Assembly: GCA_021151835.1 (NCBI GenBank)
Contig: JAGKWO010000030.1
Span: 1 to 64,000, forward strand
Source of the DNA: Gammaproteobacteria bacterium
Lineage (GTDB): Bacteria; Pseudomonadota; Gammaproteobacteria; Pseudomonadales; Cellvibrionaceae
DNA length: 64,000 nucleotides
Reading direction: 5' to 3'
The notes below the pieces were generated by a model. That model saw nothing but the letters and a program-made list of their open reading frames with translations. It was not told the origin of the DNA and made no database searches. Position numbers and translations under genes: made by a program. Of this stretch, positions 8,841 to 17,386 are shown in pieces (positions within the stretch are counted from its first letter, which is position 1; each line of letters opens with the position of its first letter).

Positions 8841-11800
8841 ATGAAACGATTCCTATCAAGATCGCTGGTCTCTGCCGGTTTAATGGCGCTCGGGGTAATT
8901 ACCTCCGGCAGTGCCATGGCCCAGGCGAATTGCAGCGTAAATTATAAAATTACCAACAGTTGGGGCAGCGGCGGCCAGGCCGACCTGACCCTGACCAACC
9001 TCGGTAGCGCCAAAACCAGTTGGGAACTGTGCTGGACGTTCAACGGCAACGAAGTCATTAACAACCTGTGGAACGGCAGCTATCGCACCAGCGGCAAAAG
9101 CGTGTGTGTGAAGAATGCCAGCTACAACGGCAACCTCGCCACCAATGGCAGCATCGGCTTTGGTTTCACTCACAGCGGCGCTCCCGGTGTAATTCCCACC
9201 AGCTTTACGCTCAATGGGGTGTCGTGCGGTGGCAGCACCAGCAGCGCGCAATCCAGTAGCAGGCCATCCAGCAGTGCTACCAGCAGCAGCGTTATTAGTG
9301 TTAGCAGCCAGGTATCGAGCAGCAGCTCGTTGACTTCCAGCAGCCGGAGCAGTAGCAGCATTCCCAACACCAAAGCCCAGTGGTTTATCAATGACTCCAA
9401 ATCACTGCTGAACTTTGTGTCGGTGAAAAATACGGATGTGGCGGAAACGTTTACCTTCACCCAATTGGCGGGGACCGTATCGGCTTCCGGCCAGGCGACC
9501 TTGAGCATTCCACTCACCAGCATTTCCAGCGGGATCGATTTGCGCAATACCCGCATGCGCCAAATGCTGTTTGAAACGGACTTGCTGCCCAGCCTGCACT
9601 TCACAACACAACTGGATTTGGCCACTATCGACGCCCTCGCCATCGGCGGCACCAGCACCCAATCGCTGGCCGGTAACCTGATCCTGCACGGTGTGGCAAA
9701 GGCGATTACGTTTGATGCGCTGGTGATCAAGCACAGCGCCAACAGTGTGAGCGTGTCACCGCGCAAACCAATCGTGATCAACAGTGCCGATTTCGACCTC
9801 AATGCCGGTATCGAAGCCTTGCGCGCGGTAGTCGGTGCCTCATCGATTGGCGAACGTGTCCCGGTCTATTTCAAGATGTTCCTGACCCGCGACAGCGCCA
9901 CGGCACCCAATATCATTGCCCTGCCGTCAGCGCCCACAGCACCGCTCAGCCTGATGGGATCGATCAACAACCAAACTGCCAATGCCAGCCTGAACTGGAC
10001 GGATACCAGCGCCGATGAAACCGGCTTCCTGATTCGCCGCAACGATGTGAACGGTCGTTGGGTATCAGTCGGAAATGGTCCGGCTAATACGGTGACGTTC
10101 ACCAACTCGGTATTGAATGCCGCCGGTCCCGCGAGCCCGAAAACCGTCCAGTACAAAGTGATCAGCATCAAGGACAGTATCCCGTCGCCAGCCTCCAATG
10201 CCTTGAGCCTGACTTACACCGATCCGTTCGGGCAAAGCAGTTCATCATCGAGTATGGTGAGCAGCTCGTCTTCCAGCCTGGTCAGCAGTTCTTCATCCAG
10301 CCAGATGCTGGTCGGTGATGCCGTGCGCGGCAAAGCGCTGTGGGAAACGCCGACAATTGGCTGCCTCTTCTGCCATGCGGTGAATGCCGACGGCACCGCT
10401 GGTAGCAGCGTCAGCAAAATTGACCCGCGCAACCTGCGCTATACCAGCGTTGCCAATCTGGTTAAATACATCGAAGACAATATGCCCAAGAGCGATCCTA
10501 CGGCGTGCGTAGGCCAATGTGCGGCGGATACGGCGGCGTACTTCCTGTCGCTGACGCCGATAACGACCTCGTCATCCACCAGCTCCAGGAGTTCATCGTC
10601 GATCACCAGCAGTAGTTCATCACGTATATCCAACAGCTCCAGCAGTATCTCCAATTTGACCGGAGCCCAGTTGTATGTGGATAAAGGTTGTGCCGGTTGC
10701 CATGGCGAGCGCGGCGATAACGCCATGCGTCCGATTGTGCTGGACCGCTGGACCCGCGCCACGCTGATTACCAAAATCGACAGCACCATGCCCTACGGTA
10801 ATCCGGCGGCCTGTGATACCGATTGTGCGACCCGGATTGCGGATTACATCCTGACCTGGAAACCACCAGTCACTTGCACCACCGGTGAAGATATCCTGCC
10901 GCGCCGTTTGCGCTTGCTCACCAATCGCGAATACGCCAATACCATCAACGACTTGTTGGGGATTTCCAACGGTGCAGCAATTGCCGCCAGCTTCGAACCG
11001 GATTCAAAGGTGAAAGGCTTCGACAACAATGCCACCGCCGGTAAAGTCAGCAATGGCCGGATGGATGCCTACTGGAATGCCGCCAAAGAGGTCGCCGGTA
11101 GCGTCAACCTGAGCAACCTGCTGGGTTGCACCACGTCTACCGCACGCGACCAATGCGCGAGTACGTTCGTACCGGCATTTGGCAAGCGCGCCTTCCGTCG
11201 CCCACTGGTTGCGGCCGAGCAAACCTCGTATAGCAACCTGTTCCGCCTGGGTGCAACTAACGATGCCGGCGCGCGCCTGGTGATCCAGGCCATGTTGTCA
11301 TCGCCCAACTTCCTCTATCGCTCGGAAATCGGTAGCACATTGAGCGGCACTGGCAGCCTCACCCAATACGAAACCGCGAGCCTCCTGGCGTACACCTTTA
11401 CCGGTTCAATGCCCGATGCAACCCTGATCACCGAAGCCGACAACAACCGCCTGAGCACACCGGCGCAATTGCGCACCCAGGCCGAGCGTTTGCTGGCAAC
11501 CACCAAAGCCGGTGCGCAGTTCGCCCACTTCGGTGTGCAATGGTTGCATGTGGATGATGTGGCCAACCTGCAACGGGATAAAACCCTGTATCCGCAATTC
11601 ACCACGGCCATCGGCGCGGCGATGAAAACCGAGCTGGAAAGTTTCCTTAAGGAAATCTTCCTCAAACCCGGCTACAAAATTGCCGATGCATTTAACCCCG
11701 GCTTCAGCTTCCTGAACGGTCCACTGGCGAGTTACTACGGCATCTCCGGTGTGAGCGGTGACCAGTTCCAGAAGGTGACAACCAACGCCCAACGCGGCGG

Positions 11801-12380
11801 TATCCTCCATATGGGCGCGATCACCACCACCCTTGCCACGCTGAAGGAATCCCATCCGATCCACCGCGGTTTGCTGGTGCGTCGCAACCTGCTCTGCCAG
11901 GACTTTGCGCCGCCGCCACCGAACGTAGGCGAAGTAGAGCCGTTGGACCCGAACAAGCCAACCCGCCAGCGTTTTGCAGCGCACACCAACAACGAGAACT
12001 GCCAGTCGTGCCACCAGTACATCGACAACATCGGCTTCGGGTTTGAAAACTACGACGCCGTAGGCCGTTTCCGTACCCTGGAAGGCAACAGTATTCCGGT
12101 GGATGCGAGCGGTGGCATTTCCGGTTTGGCGGTGATGACCGAATCCGACAGCTACACCTTTGCGGATTTGCGTGGCTTGTCCGGCGTGTTGGGCACTGCG
12201 GGTGCAGAAGCCACATCCAAATGTGTAACGCGCCAGTACCAGCGTTTTGCGACAGGGGTTTCCGATCCCAACCAATGTGCGGTTGATGCGAGCTATTCGC
12301 GCTGGCAGGGCAAGTCTACTGACCTGCGCGACATGCTGCTCGAAACCGTTACTTCACCCAGCTACCTGAATCGCAAATAG
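8841..12380 (+). CDS. cellulose-binding multiheme redox protein: CBM2 - YceI - Fn3-like - two cytochrome c - DUF1587/1592/1588/1585
   Basis: This 1179-residue secreted protein has a signal peptide (cut near AMA-QA, residue 27), CBM2 (about 29-129), a Ser linker, a YceI-like domain (about 177-350), an Fn3-like module (about 358-460), a Ser linker, a cytochrome c domain with CLFCH (C508, C511, H512), another Ser linker, a second with CAGCH (C617, C620, H621), and then the DUF1587/DUF1595/DUF1592/DUF1588/DUF1585 array (about 682-1179) with CQSCH (C1054, C1057, H1058). Three c-type hemes are therefore expected. The layout matches the Cbp2D/Cbp2E class of Cellvibrio and Saccharophagus, which is implicated in passing electrons to lytic polysaccharide monooxygenases; I cannot tell which of the two it is. 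Start at 8841 with AGGAGAG upstream. It lies 21 bases after the GH5 gene and 8 bases before the DUF1552 gene. A damaged paralogue lies at 37-2967. Confidence 0.9.
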   Translation: MKRFLSRSLVSAGLMALGVITSGSAMAQANCSVNYKITNSWGSGGQADLTLTNLGSAKTSWELCWTFNGNEVINNLWNGSYRTSGKSVCVKNASYNGNLATNGSIGFGFTHSGAPGVIPTSFTLNGVSCGGSTSSAQSSSRPSSSATSSSVISVSSQVSSSSSLTSSSRSSSSIPNTKAQWFINDSKSLLNFVSVKNTDVAETFTFTQLAGTVSASGQATLSIPLTSISSGIDLRNTRMRQMLFETDLLPSLHFTTQLDLATIDALAIGGTSTQSLAGNLILHGVAKAITFDALVIKHSANSVSVSPRKPIVINSADFDLNAGIEALRAVVGASSIGERVPVYFKMFLTRDSATAPNIIALPSAPTAPLSLMGSINNQTANASLNWTDTSADETGFLIRRNDVNGRWVSVGNGPANTVTFTNSVLNAAGPASPKTVQYKVISIKDSIPSPASNALSLTYTDPFGQSSSSSSMVSSSSSSLVSSSSSSQMLVGDAVRGKALWETPTIGCLFCHAVNADGTAGSSVSKIDPRNLRYTSVANLVKYIEDNMPKSDPTACVGQCAADTAAYFLSLTPITTSSSTSSRSSSSITSSSSSRISNSSSSISNLTGAQLYVDKGCAGCHGERGDNAMRPIVLDRWTRATLITKIDSTMPYGNPAACDTDCATRIADYILTWKPPVTCTTGEDILPRRLRLLTNREYANTINDLLGISNGAAIAASFEPDSKVKGFDNNATAGKVSNGRMDAYWNAAKEVAGSVNLSNLLGCTTSTARDQCASTFVPAFGKRAFRRPLVAAEQTSYSNLFRLGATNDAGARLVIQAMLSSPNFLYRSEIGSTLSGTGSLTQYETASLLAYTFTGSMPDATLITEADNNRLSTPAQLRTQAERLLATTKAGAQFAHFGVQWLHVDDVANLQRDKTLYPQFTTAIGAAMKTELESFLKEIFLKPGYKIADAFNPGFSFLNGPLASYYGISGVSGDQFQKVTTNAQRGGILHMGAITTTLATLKESHPIHRGLLVRRNLLCQDFAPPPPNVGEVEPLDPNKPTRQRFAAHTNNENCQSCHQYIDNIGFGFENYDAVGRFRTLEGNSIPVDASGGISGLAVMTESDSYTFADLRGLSGVLGTAGAEATSKCVTRQYQRFATGVSDPNQCAVDASYSRWQGKSTDLRDMLLETVTSPSYLNRK

Positions 12381-12388
12381 GAGTCATC

Positions 12389-13720
12389 ATGAAAAGACGC
12401 TCATTAATTAAAGCTCTGGCGGCTGGCCCGGTAGTGATGTCCCCATTGGCAACCCTGCTCGCCCGGTCGGCCATGGCGGCTGAAACCCAGCGCATCCGCA
12501 CCTTGTTTATCTACCACCCGAATGGCTGCGTGCCGGACGTGTTCTTCCCCCGCGCCGGTGCCCTGGCGGGCGCAAGCTTCCCCGCCATGACCGCGCCCTT
12601 GCAACAAGTCGCCCAACATCTGGTATTCCTGGACGGGATTGGCTACGAGGGTACCGCCAATACCCATGAGGGTGGTGCGCTGAAATGTTTGACCGGTGTC
12701 GCCACGTCCGCGTCCGGCGCCTCGTCGATTGAAGTGCAAATGGGCAAGGAAGACTGGGCCAATCGCGCCAGTTCGGGCGTTTCCCGCCCATCGCTGCAAA
12801 TGGGTGTGGGTACCAAATGGGGTAGCGACACCTCCAAACGCATCAGCTACGACAACGGCACCAGCCTGCATCCGGTGGATGATCCGCGCATCCTCTACCC
12901 GCAACTGTTCGGCAGTAACGGTGGCGGCGGCGATACCACCCAGATCCAGGTATTGGCGCGCGCACGCGAAGACCTGAGCCGCCTGACTACCCAGTTGGGC
13001 AGCCTCGAACGCGAGCGGCTGGAGCAACACGTTGCCGCCCTGGATGTGTTGGAACAGAAACTCAACGCGGCATCAATGGGCGGTTGCCTGGATGTCAGTA
13101 CCAGTATCAAACCACGGGTGGATTCCATCACTGGTGGCGAAGAGCAAGCACTCTGGGCGACTTCAGTGCTGGCGAATATCTCTGCCATCCAGCAGGACAT
13201 TGCCGTTTCGACCTTGTCCTGCGGTATCACCCGCAGCATCGCGTTTATGTACGGTGTGCCGGTATCGCCCATTGTAGTGCCGGGAACCGGAACCGGTGAC
13301 CATGACCTGTCACACCAGGACGCCGCCGCGCACACCACCAGTAAAGTCTGGTGGATGGGCCAGATTCGCCAGTTCATCCAGAAGCTGGCGAACACCCCGG
13401 ACGTCAACGGCAGCCTGCTGGATAACACCATCATCTGTACGGTGTCGGATCTCGGTCACGGCAACTACCACAATCACCATCGCATTCCGATGCTGCTTGC
13501 TGGTGGCAAGAACGCCGGTTTGGTTACCGGTCGCTCGGTGGATTTACGCCCATTGGGTGAACCCGGTAAACGCTGGGGTGATCAAGTGGCGACACAAGGC
13601 GGAGTCAACCATACCAATGTGTTGATGACGATTGCGGAAAAGGCAGGCTACAGCAGCGTGCGTATGCCCACCGCTAACGGTCGTATTAACAATGTCTGGA
13701 TTAACGGCACAGGCCTTTAA
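12389..13720 (+). CDS. Tat-exported DUF1552 protein, right copy
   Basis: This 443-residue DUF1552 protein is paralogous to the one at 3014-4219. The signal peptide has a twin-arginine motif (KRRSLIKAL, residues 2-10) and an AMAAE cleavage region near residue 31. His-containing patches occur in the C-terminal half (GDHDLSHQD, GHGNYHNHHR), in the same place as in the left copy. It begins 8 bases after the stop of the heme protein, so the two are probably translated from one message, matching the common pairing of DUF1552 with DUF1592/DUF1588 proteins. Its reaction is unknown. A role in the periplasmic maturation or function of the heme partner is an inference from pairing only. It is the last gene of the operon; a terminator follows at 13814. 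Confidence 0.85.
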   Translation: MKRRSLIKALAAGPVVMSPLATLLARSAMAAETQRIRTLFIYHPNGCVPDVFFPRAGALAGASFPAMTAPLQQVAQHLVFLDGIGYEGTANTHEGGALKCLTGVATSASGASSIEVQMGKEDWANRASSGVSRPSLQMGVGTKWGSDTSKRISYDNGTSLHPVDDPRILYPQLFGSNGGGGDTTQIQVLARAREDLSRLTTQLGSLERERLEQHVAALDVLEQKLNAASMGGCLDVSTSIKPRVDSITGGEEQALWATSVLANISAIQQDIAVSTLSCGITRSIAFMYGVPVSPIVVPGTGTGDHDLSHQDAAAHTTSKVWWMGQIRQFIQKLANTPDVNGSLLDNTIICTVSDLGHGNYHNHHRIPMLLAGGKNAGLVTGRSVDLRPLGEPGKRWGDQVATQGGVNHTNVLMTIAEKAGYSSVRMPTANGRINNVWINGTGL

Positions 13721-13813
13721 CAATAGGCCTTTAACAATAGGCCTTCTTAGCAGGCCCCTGATACGGGGCTTCAAATCTTCAGGATCTTGGACCGCAACGG
13801 ACGCGACTTTTAC

Positions 13814-13845
13814 CCCGGAAAGCCACAGGGCTTTCCGGGTTTTTT
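13814..13845 (+). terminator. terminator of the GH5 - heme protein - DUF1552 operon
   Basis: An 11-bp stem (13814-13824 with 13829-13839) and a 4-base loop are followed by six Ts. Just upstream, at 13717-13744, a 14-base unit is repeated in tandem, starting in the last codon of the DUF1552 gene. Confidence 0.9.
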
Positions 13846-13887
13846 ATTTGCGCTCCACGACCAACAATTGAAAACAAAAATAAAAAA

Positions 13888-15162
13888 TTATTCCGCCTGA
13901 TAAATTCGTCGCAACTCATCGGCAATGATGTGCGCGCCCTGCTCTACTATTTTCGGGTCCTGGCAATAAGTCACGCGAATACATTCATGTTTGTGTTGCC
14001 ACGCTTCGTCCAGCCCCGGAAAAAAGTGATGGCCGGAAACTACCAACACACCGCGCGCTTTCAATCGTTGGTAAAGTTCCTCGCTGGAAATCGGCAAATC
14101 CTTACACCAGAGCCACAAAAAAATGGCGCCCTCCGGCTTATGGATCAAACAAGGTAAATCACCGAGCTGCTGTTTAAATGCTGCAACCGCATGCTCCATG
14201 CGTGCGCGATAAAACGGCGCAACCACAGCGCGACTTAAGTACAAAATTTTGCCATCCGCCAGCAAATGCCGCGCTAATGCCGGACCAAAATTTCCCGTCG
14301 CCAAACTCAAAATGGTGTTGGCTTTGGCAAAGGCGTTAATCATGTCCGGATTGGCAATCACAATTCCCGTGCGCGCGCCTGGCAATCCCAATTTGGAAAG
14401 GCTCAGCACTAAAATGGTGTTGTCATTCCAGTGCGGCGTTGCATCGGCAAATAAAATATTCGGGAAGGGAGTGCCGTAGGCGCCATCAACAATAAACGGA
14501 ACCTTATGCGCGCGCGCCAATTCATCCAGCTTTAATAACTCTTCATCACTGATGACATTACCGGTGGGGTTGGTGGGGCGCGAGACACAAAGCGCACCGG
14601 TTTCGGCGGTAATTTTTAATTGTGAGAAATCGACGTGGTACTTAAAAAAACCATCGGGCAGTAATTCAATACTCGGGCGCGTCGCAGTAAAAAAATCATC
14701 GCAAATTCCCAAATCGCTATAGCCCAGGTACTCCGGTGTCAACGGCAATTGAATGCGCTTTTTACTACCGTCGGGATAGTCGCCCGCGAGCAAATTGAAC
14801 AACACAAAAAAAGCGGATTGGCTGCCATTGGAGAGGGCAATATTGGCGCGCGAAATCGGCCAGCCATATTCGCGCGTAAGTAATTCCGCGATGGTATCCA
14901 GCAATTCCGCATCGCCCTGGGGCGGTTGGTAAACGCCTAATAATTGATGGGCTTCACGGGCATCATCCAGTGTTGCACGCAAGGCTTCTTCAAAAGCCTG
15001 TTCCATCGCTGGAATGCGCGCGGGATTACCGCCGCCCATAAAAATCATATCGGGATTGACCCGCAAGGCAGCGCCAAGGTCATCCATCAGGGTGACTATG
15101 CCAGCATCAGTACAAAGTTTTTGGCCAAAGCGGGATAAGGATAAAGAAGAGGAAGGAGTCAT
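13888..15162 (-). CDS. avtA: valine--pyruvate aminotransferase
   Basis: This 424-residue fold-type I PLP enzyme exchanges the amino group between alanine/pyruvate and valine/2-oxoisovalerate and supports alanine and valine synthesis in the cytoplasm. The PLP lysine is K257 in SLSKLGLPGARTG. N198 in RPTNPTG and D226 in VDGAYG are the usual cofactor contacts, and R264 follows the lysine in the expected place. The length matches the family (about 415-425). The N-terminal stretch, with MGGGNPARIP, is typical of AvtA. It is transcribed against the cellulase operon and has no partner gene; the next gene on the strand begins 432 bases away. Confidence 0.9.
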   Translation of the reverse strand: MTPSSSLSLSRFGQKLCTDAGIVTLMDDLGAALRVNPDMIFMGGGNPARIPAMEQAFEEALRATLDDAREAHQLLGVYQPPQGDAELLDTIAELLTREYGWPISRANIALSNGSQSAFFVLFNLLAGDYPDGSKKRIQLPLTPEYLGYSDLGICDDFFTATRPSIELLPDGFFKYHVDFSQLKITAETGALCVSRPTNPTGNVISDEELLKLDELARAHKVPFIVDGAYGTPFPNILFADATPHWNDNTILVLSLSKLGLPGARTGIVIANPDMINAFAKANTILSLATGNFGPALARHLLADGKILYLSRAVVAPFYRARMEHAVAAFKQQLGDLPCLIHKPEGAIFLWLWCKDLPISSEELYQRLKARGVLVVSGHHFFPGLDEAWQHKHECIRVTYCQDPKIVEQGAHIIADELRRIYQAE

Positions 15163-15228
15163 GAAATGCGCCAGTCAGTATTAACAAACTGGCGGCAATC
15201 TAACGGCAGATGGAATAAAACGCCAGAA

Positions 15229-15594
15229 TCAAATAAAGCCAAATTTTTTAAGGGTATCGGCCAGTTTTTCCGGGTTAACCGGTTTCTGGATAAAATCCAG
15301 CGCGCCCAATTGGGTAACACGGGCATGGGCAGTGGGTTGGATATCACCGGAAATTACGATAATCATTGCATCCAGGCCTTCGGTTTTAACCGCTTCCAGC
15401 ACCTGGTAGCCATCCATCTCCGGCATGGTCAGGTCGAGAAAGACCATCTCGCCCTTGCCCTCGCGAATCGCTTGCAACCCTTCTGCACCATTGGTAGCAA
15501 AGGTGATATCGACCTCCAGGCCTTCGGGTAAGGAGCGCGCGACTTGCTTGCGCGCCATCATCGAGTCATCACAGATCAACAAGGGGATTGCCAT
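15229..15594 (-). CDS. single-domain response regulator (CheY-like receiver)
   Basis: This 121-residue protein is a receiver domain only. D54 in FLDLTMPEMDG is the phospho-acceptor, the acidic pair D9/D10 in ICDD binds Mg2+, S82 is the switch residue and K104 in IQKPV completes the active site. There is no output domain, so it must act by binding a partner, as CheY or chemotaxis-associated receivers do. No histidine kinase is encoded nearby. The closest possible partner in the window is the chemoreceptor at 23044-24936, which is not linked. The stop lies 66 bases upstream of the avtA start. Confidence 0.9.
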   Translation of the reverse strand: MAIPLLICDDSMMARKQVARSLPEGLEVDITFATNGAEGLQAIREGKGEMVFLDLTMPEMDGYQVLEAVKTEGLDAMIIVISGDIQPTAHARVTQLGALDFIQKPVNPEKLADTLKKFGFI

Positions 15595-15682
15595 AACGGG
15601 AATTGGTCTTCTAATGATTAAAAGGTCTGGAGTCGTGTGTTATCGAGAGTATAGACAGGGATTTTTCACCGCAGAAATATTT

Positions 15683-16957
15683 TTACCCTTCTTGTTTGGA
15701 CGGATTTCCGGTGTTACCGGTCATGCAAAATAATGACTCTACTGATCGATCCAGATGCTCGCGGGTAAACTGGTCCACGGCGCCCAGGTGGATTACCGCT
15801 TCTGCGCCCCAGGGTAAGCCGGCCAGGCAGTCGCGCTCTTTGGGCAATTGGCGCGGTACATCCAGGATGTCAGCCAAATCGAGCAAACTCAGGTTTTTCA
15901 GGTCATGGCACAACAGGTAATCGCCCTGGTAGTTAGTGGTGAGAACGTGGTGCTTGACCAGGGTTTCACTGATGCGCAGCCATTGGTCTGCCGACAAGCC
16001 CTGCCGCAATAACGCCCGCTCCGGCACTGCGACACCATCGCGCGAGGCCTGGTAACAGCGCCATAAAATCATCAGGCTGGCGAGCAAATCTGGATAATTG
16101 CGCACGCGCAAACCAATCTGGTGGGCGTTGATGGTATGTACAAATACCGCGCCCCCTAAAATCACCGTCCAGATTAAATTAACCCACAACAGGAACAGCG
16201 GCACGGCAGCAAAAGCGCCGTACACCAGCGTGAACGACGAGTGGCTGACAATCCAGCCAAACGCCGCCTTCAGGCCCTGGAAACATAAAGTCGTGAAAAA
16301 GCCGCCCACCAACGCATGGGTTACCGGCACCTTGCAGTTGGGCACGGCGACAAATAACAACGTGAACGCCGCCCAAATCAGAAACCAGGGCGCAAGCTGC
16401 AATACACTTTCGATAACCCCAAGGCTATCGTAATGCCCCACCAGCAAGCGGAAAGACGCCAGGTAGGTGCTCATCGCCAGCGCCACGCCAAGCAATAACG
16501 GCCCCAGGCTGAGGATTGCCCAGTAGAGCAAAAAGTTCGCAACACCGCGGCGACCGCGGGCAACGCCCCAGATCGCATTGAAATTTTGCTCAATATTCTT
16601 GAGCATCAAATAGGCGGAAACCAGCAAAAACGCCAAACCGAATGCGGTCAGCTGGCGCGCCTGGGCGGAGAAATCCTGCAGGTACTTACCCAGATCCTGC
16701 TCACTATTGGGCAGGAAATGTTCGAACACCATCGTTTGTAATTGGTCGCCCAGATTCTGGAACGCGGGGATAATGGAAAACATCGAGTAAGTAACGGTCA
16801 TCATCGGCACAGTGGCAAAGAGCGTTACATAGGTCAGAGATGCCGCGCTTTTCTGGCATTCCTTGGCCTGGTATTGGCGAACCATCAAACAGAAAAACCC
16901 CAACAACCAGCGGTAATGCAATTTTATGTTGGCCCACTGCTCACTTAACCATGGCAT
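15683..16957 (-). CDS. yihY: YihY family inner-membrane protein (UPF0761)
   Basis: This 424-residue protein has about six transmembrane helices in the first 280 residues and a soluble C-terminal tail of about 140 residues. The motif QKSAASLTYVTLFATVP near residue 35 marks the YihY/UPF0761 family. The family was once called ribonuclease BN, but that activity belongs to another protein; its function is not settled. The longer C-terminal form with a winged-helix-like tail is common in gammaproteobacteria. AAGGA lies 9 bases before the start. The neighbour arsC is divergent. Confidence 0.85.
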   Translation of the reverse strand: MPWLSEQWANIKLHYRWLLGFFCLMVRQYQAKECQKSAASLTYVTLFATVPMMTVTYSMFSIIPAFQNLGDQLQTMVFEHFLPNSEQDLGKYLQDFSAQARQLTAFGLAFLLVSAYLMLKNIEQNFNAIWGVARGRRGVANFLLYWAILSLGPLLLGVALAMSTYLASFRLLVGHYDSLGVIESVLQLAPWFLIWAAFTLLFVAVPNCKVPVTHALVGGFFTTLCFQGLKAAFGWIVSHSSFTLVYGAFAAVPLFLLWVNLIWTVILGGAVFVHTINAHQIGLRVRNYPDLLASLMILWRCYQASRDGVAVPERALLRQGLSADQWLRISETLVKHHVLTTNYQGDYLLCHDLKNLSLLDLADILDVPRQLPKERDCLAGLPWGAEAVIHLGAVDQFTREHLDRSVESLFCMTGNTGNPSKQEG

Positions 16958-17031
16958 AGCGACAAATCCTTAAACCTAAACCGGAACCCAGCCGTTATAA
17001 TCGGCGGCATTCTCGCAACGGATACTGAAAA

Positions 17032-17376
17032 ATGGTGACACTCTATCACAACCCGCGCTGCTCCAAATCGCGCGACGCCCTCAACCTGCTGCGCGACAAG
17101 GGCGTAGAACCGGAGGTTATCCTCTACCTGGAAACGCCGCCTACCGCGAAAACCTTAAAGGCGCTACTGGCCACATTGGGCATTAGTGCACGCGATTTGT
17201 TGCGCAAAGGTGAAGATGCCTATAAAGAACTCAACCTGGCCGATGGCAAACTTAGCGAGGCCGCACTGATCAAAGCGATGGTAGAGAACCCCAAACTGAT
17301 CGAGCGCCCGATTGCTATTAACGGCGATAAAGCCATTATCGGCCGCCCACCCGAACAGGTATTAACCATTCTTTGA
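17032..17376 (+). CDS. arsC: ArsC-family thioredoxin-fold reductase
   Basis: This 114-residue protein is of the glutaredoxin-linked ArsC type. The catalytic cysteine is C10 in NPRCSKS, and the downstream IERPIAI segment carries the arginine that holds the oxyanion. Family members reduce arsenate to arsenite with glutathione, and housekeeping versions such as YfgD are often not tied to arsenic resistance. No arsenite exporter or ArsR regulator is nearby, so a general thiol role is as likely as arsenate reduction. It begins a same-strand run arsC - wrbA - DUF2069 - sppA with gaps of 10-20 bases, so it is probably the first gene of an operon. Confidence 0.85.
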   Translation: MVTLYHNPRCSKSRDALNLLRDKGVEPEVILYLETPPTAKTLKALLATLGISARDLLRKGEDAYKELNLADGKLSEAALIKAMVENPKLIERPIAINGDKAIIGRPPEQVLTIL

Positions 17377-17386
17377 GGGATAACTA

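Noticed and set aside
9240..9365. Short repeats in the Ser-rich linkers as CRISPR or satellite DNA
   Set aside because: The repeats are Ser codons in frame, vary in order and have no spacer structure; they are protein linkers.
9170..9802. 210-codon Leu-rich open frame on the minus strand
   Set aside because: It mirrors the Ser-rich linker of the CBM2 gene; Ser codons read backwards give Leu and Ala.
11406..12275. 289-codon open frame on the minus strand
   Set aside because: It lies inside the heme protein gene, whose domains and heme motifs are clear on the plus strand. The minus product is rich in Gly, His and Val with no family motif, as expected of a shadow frame.
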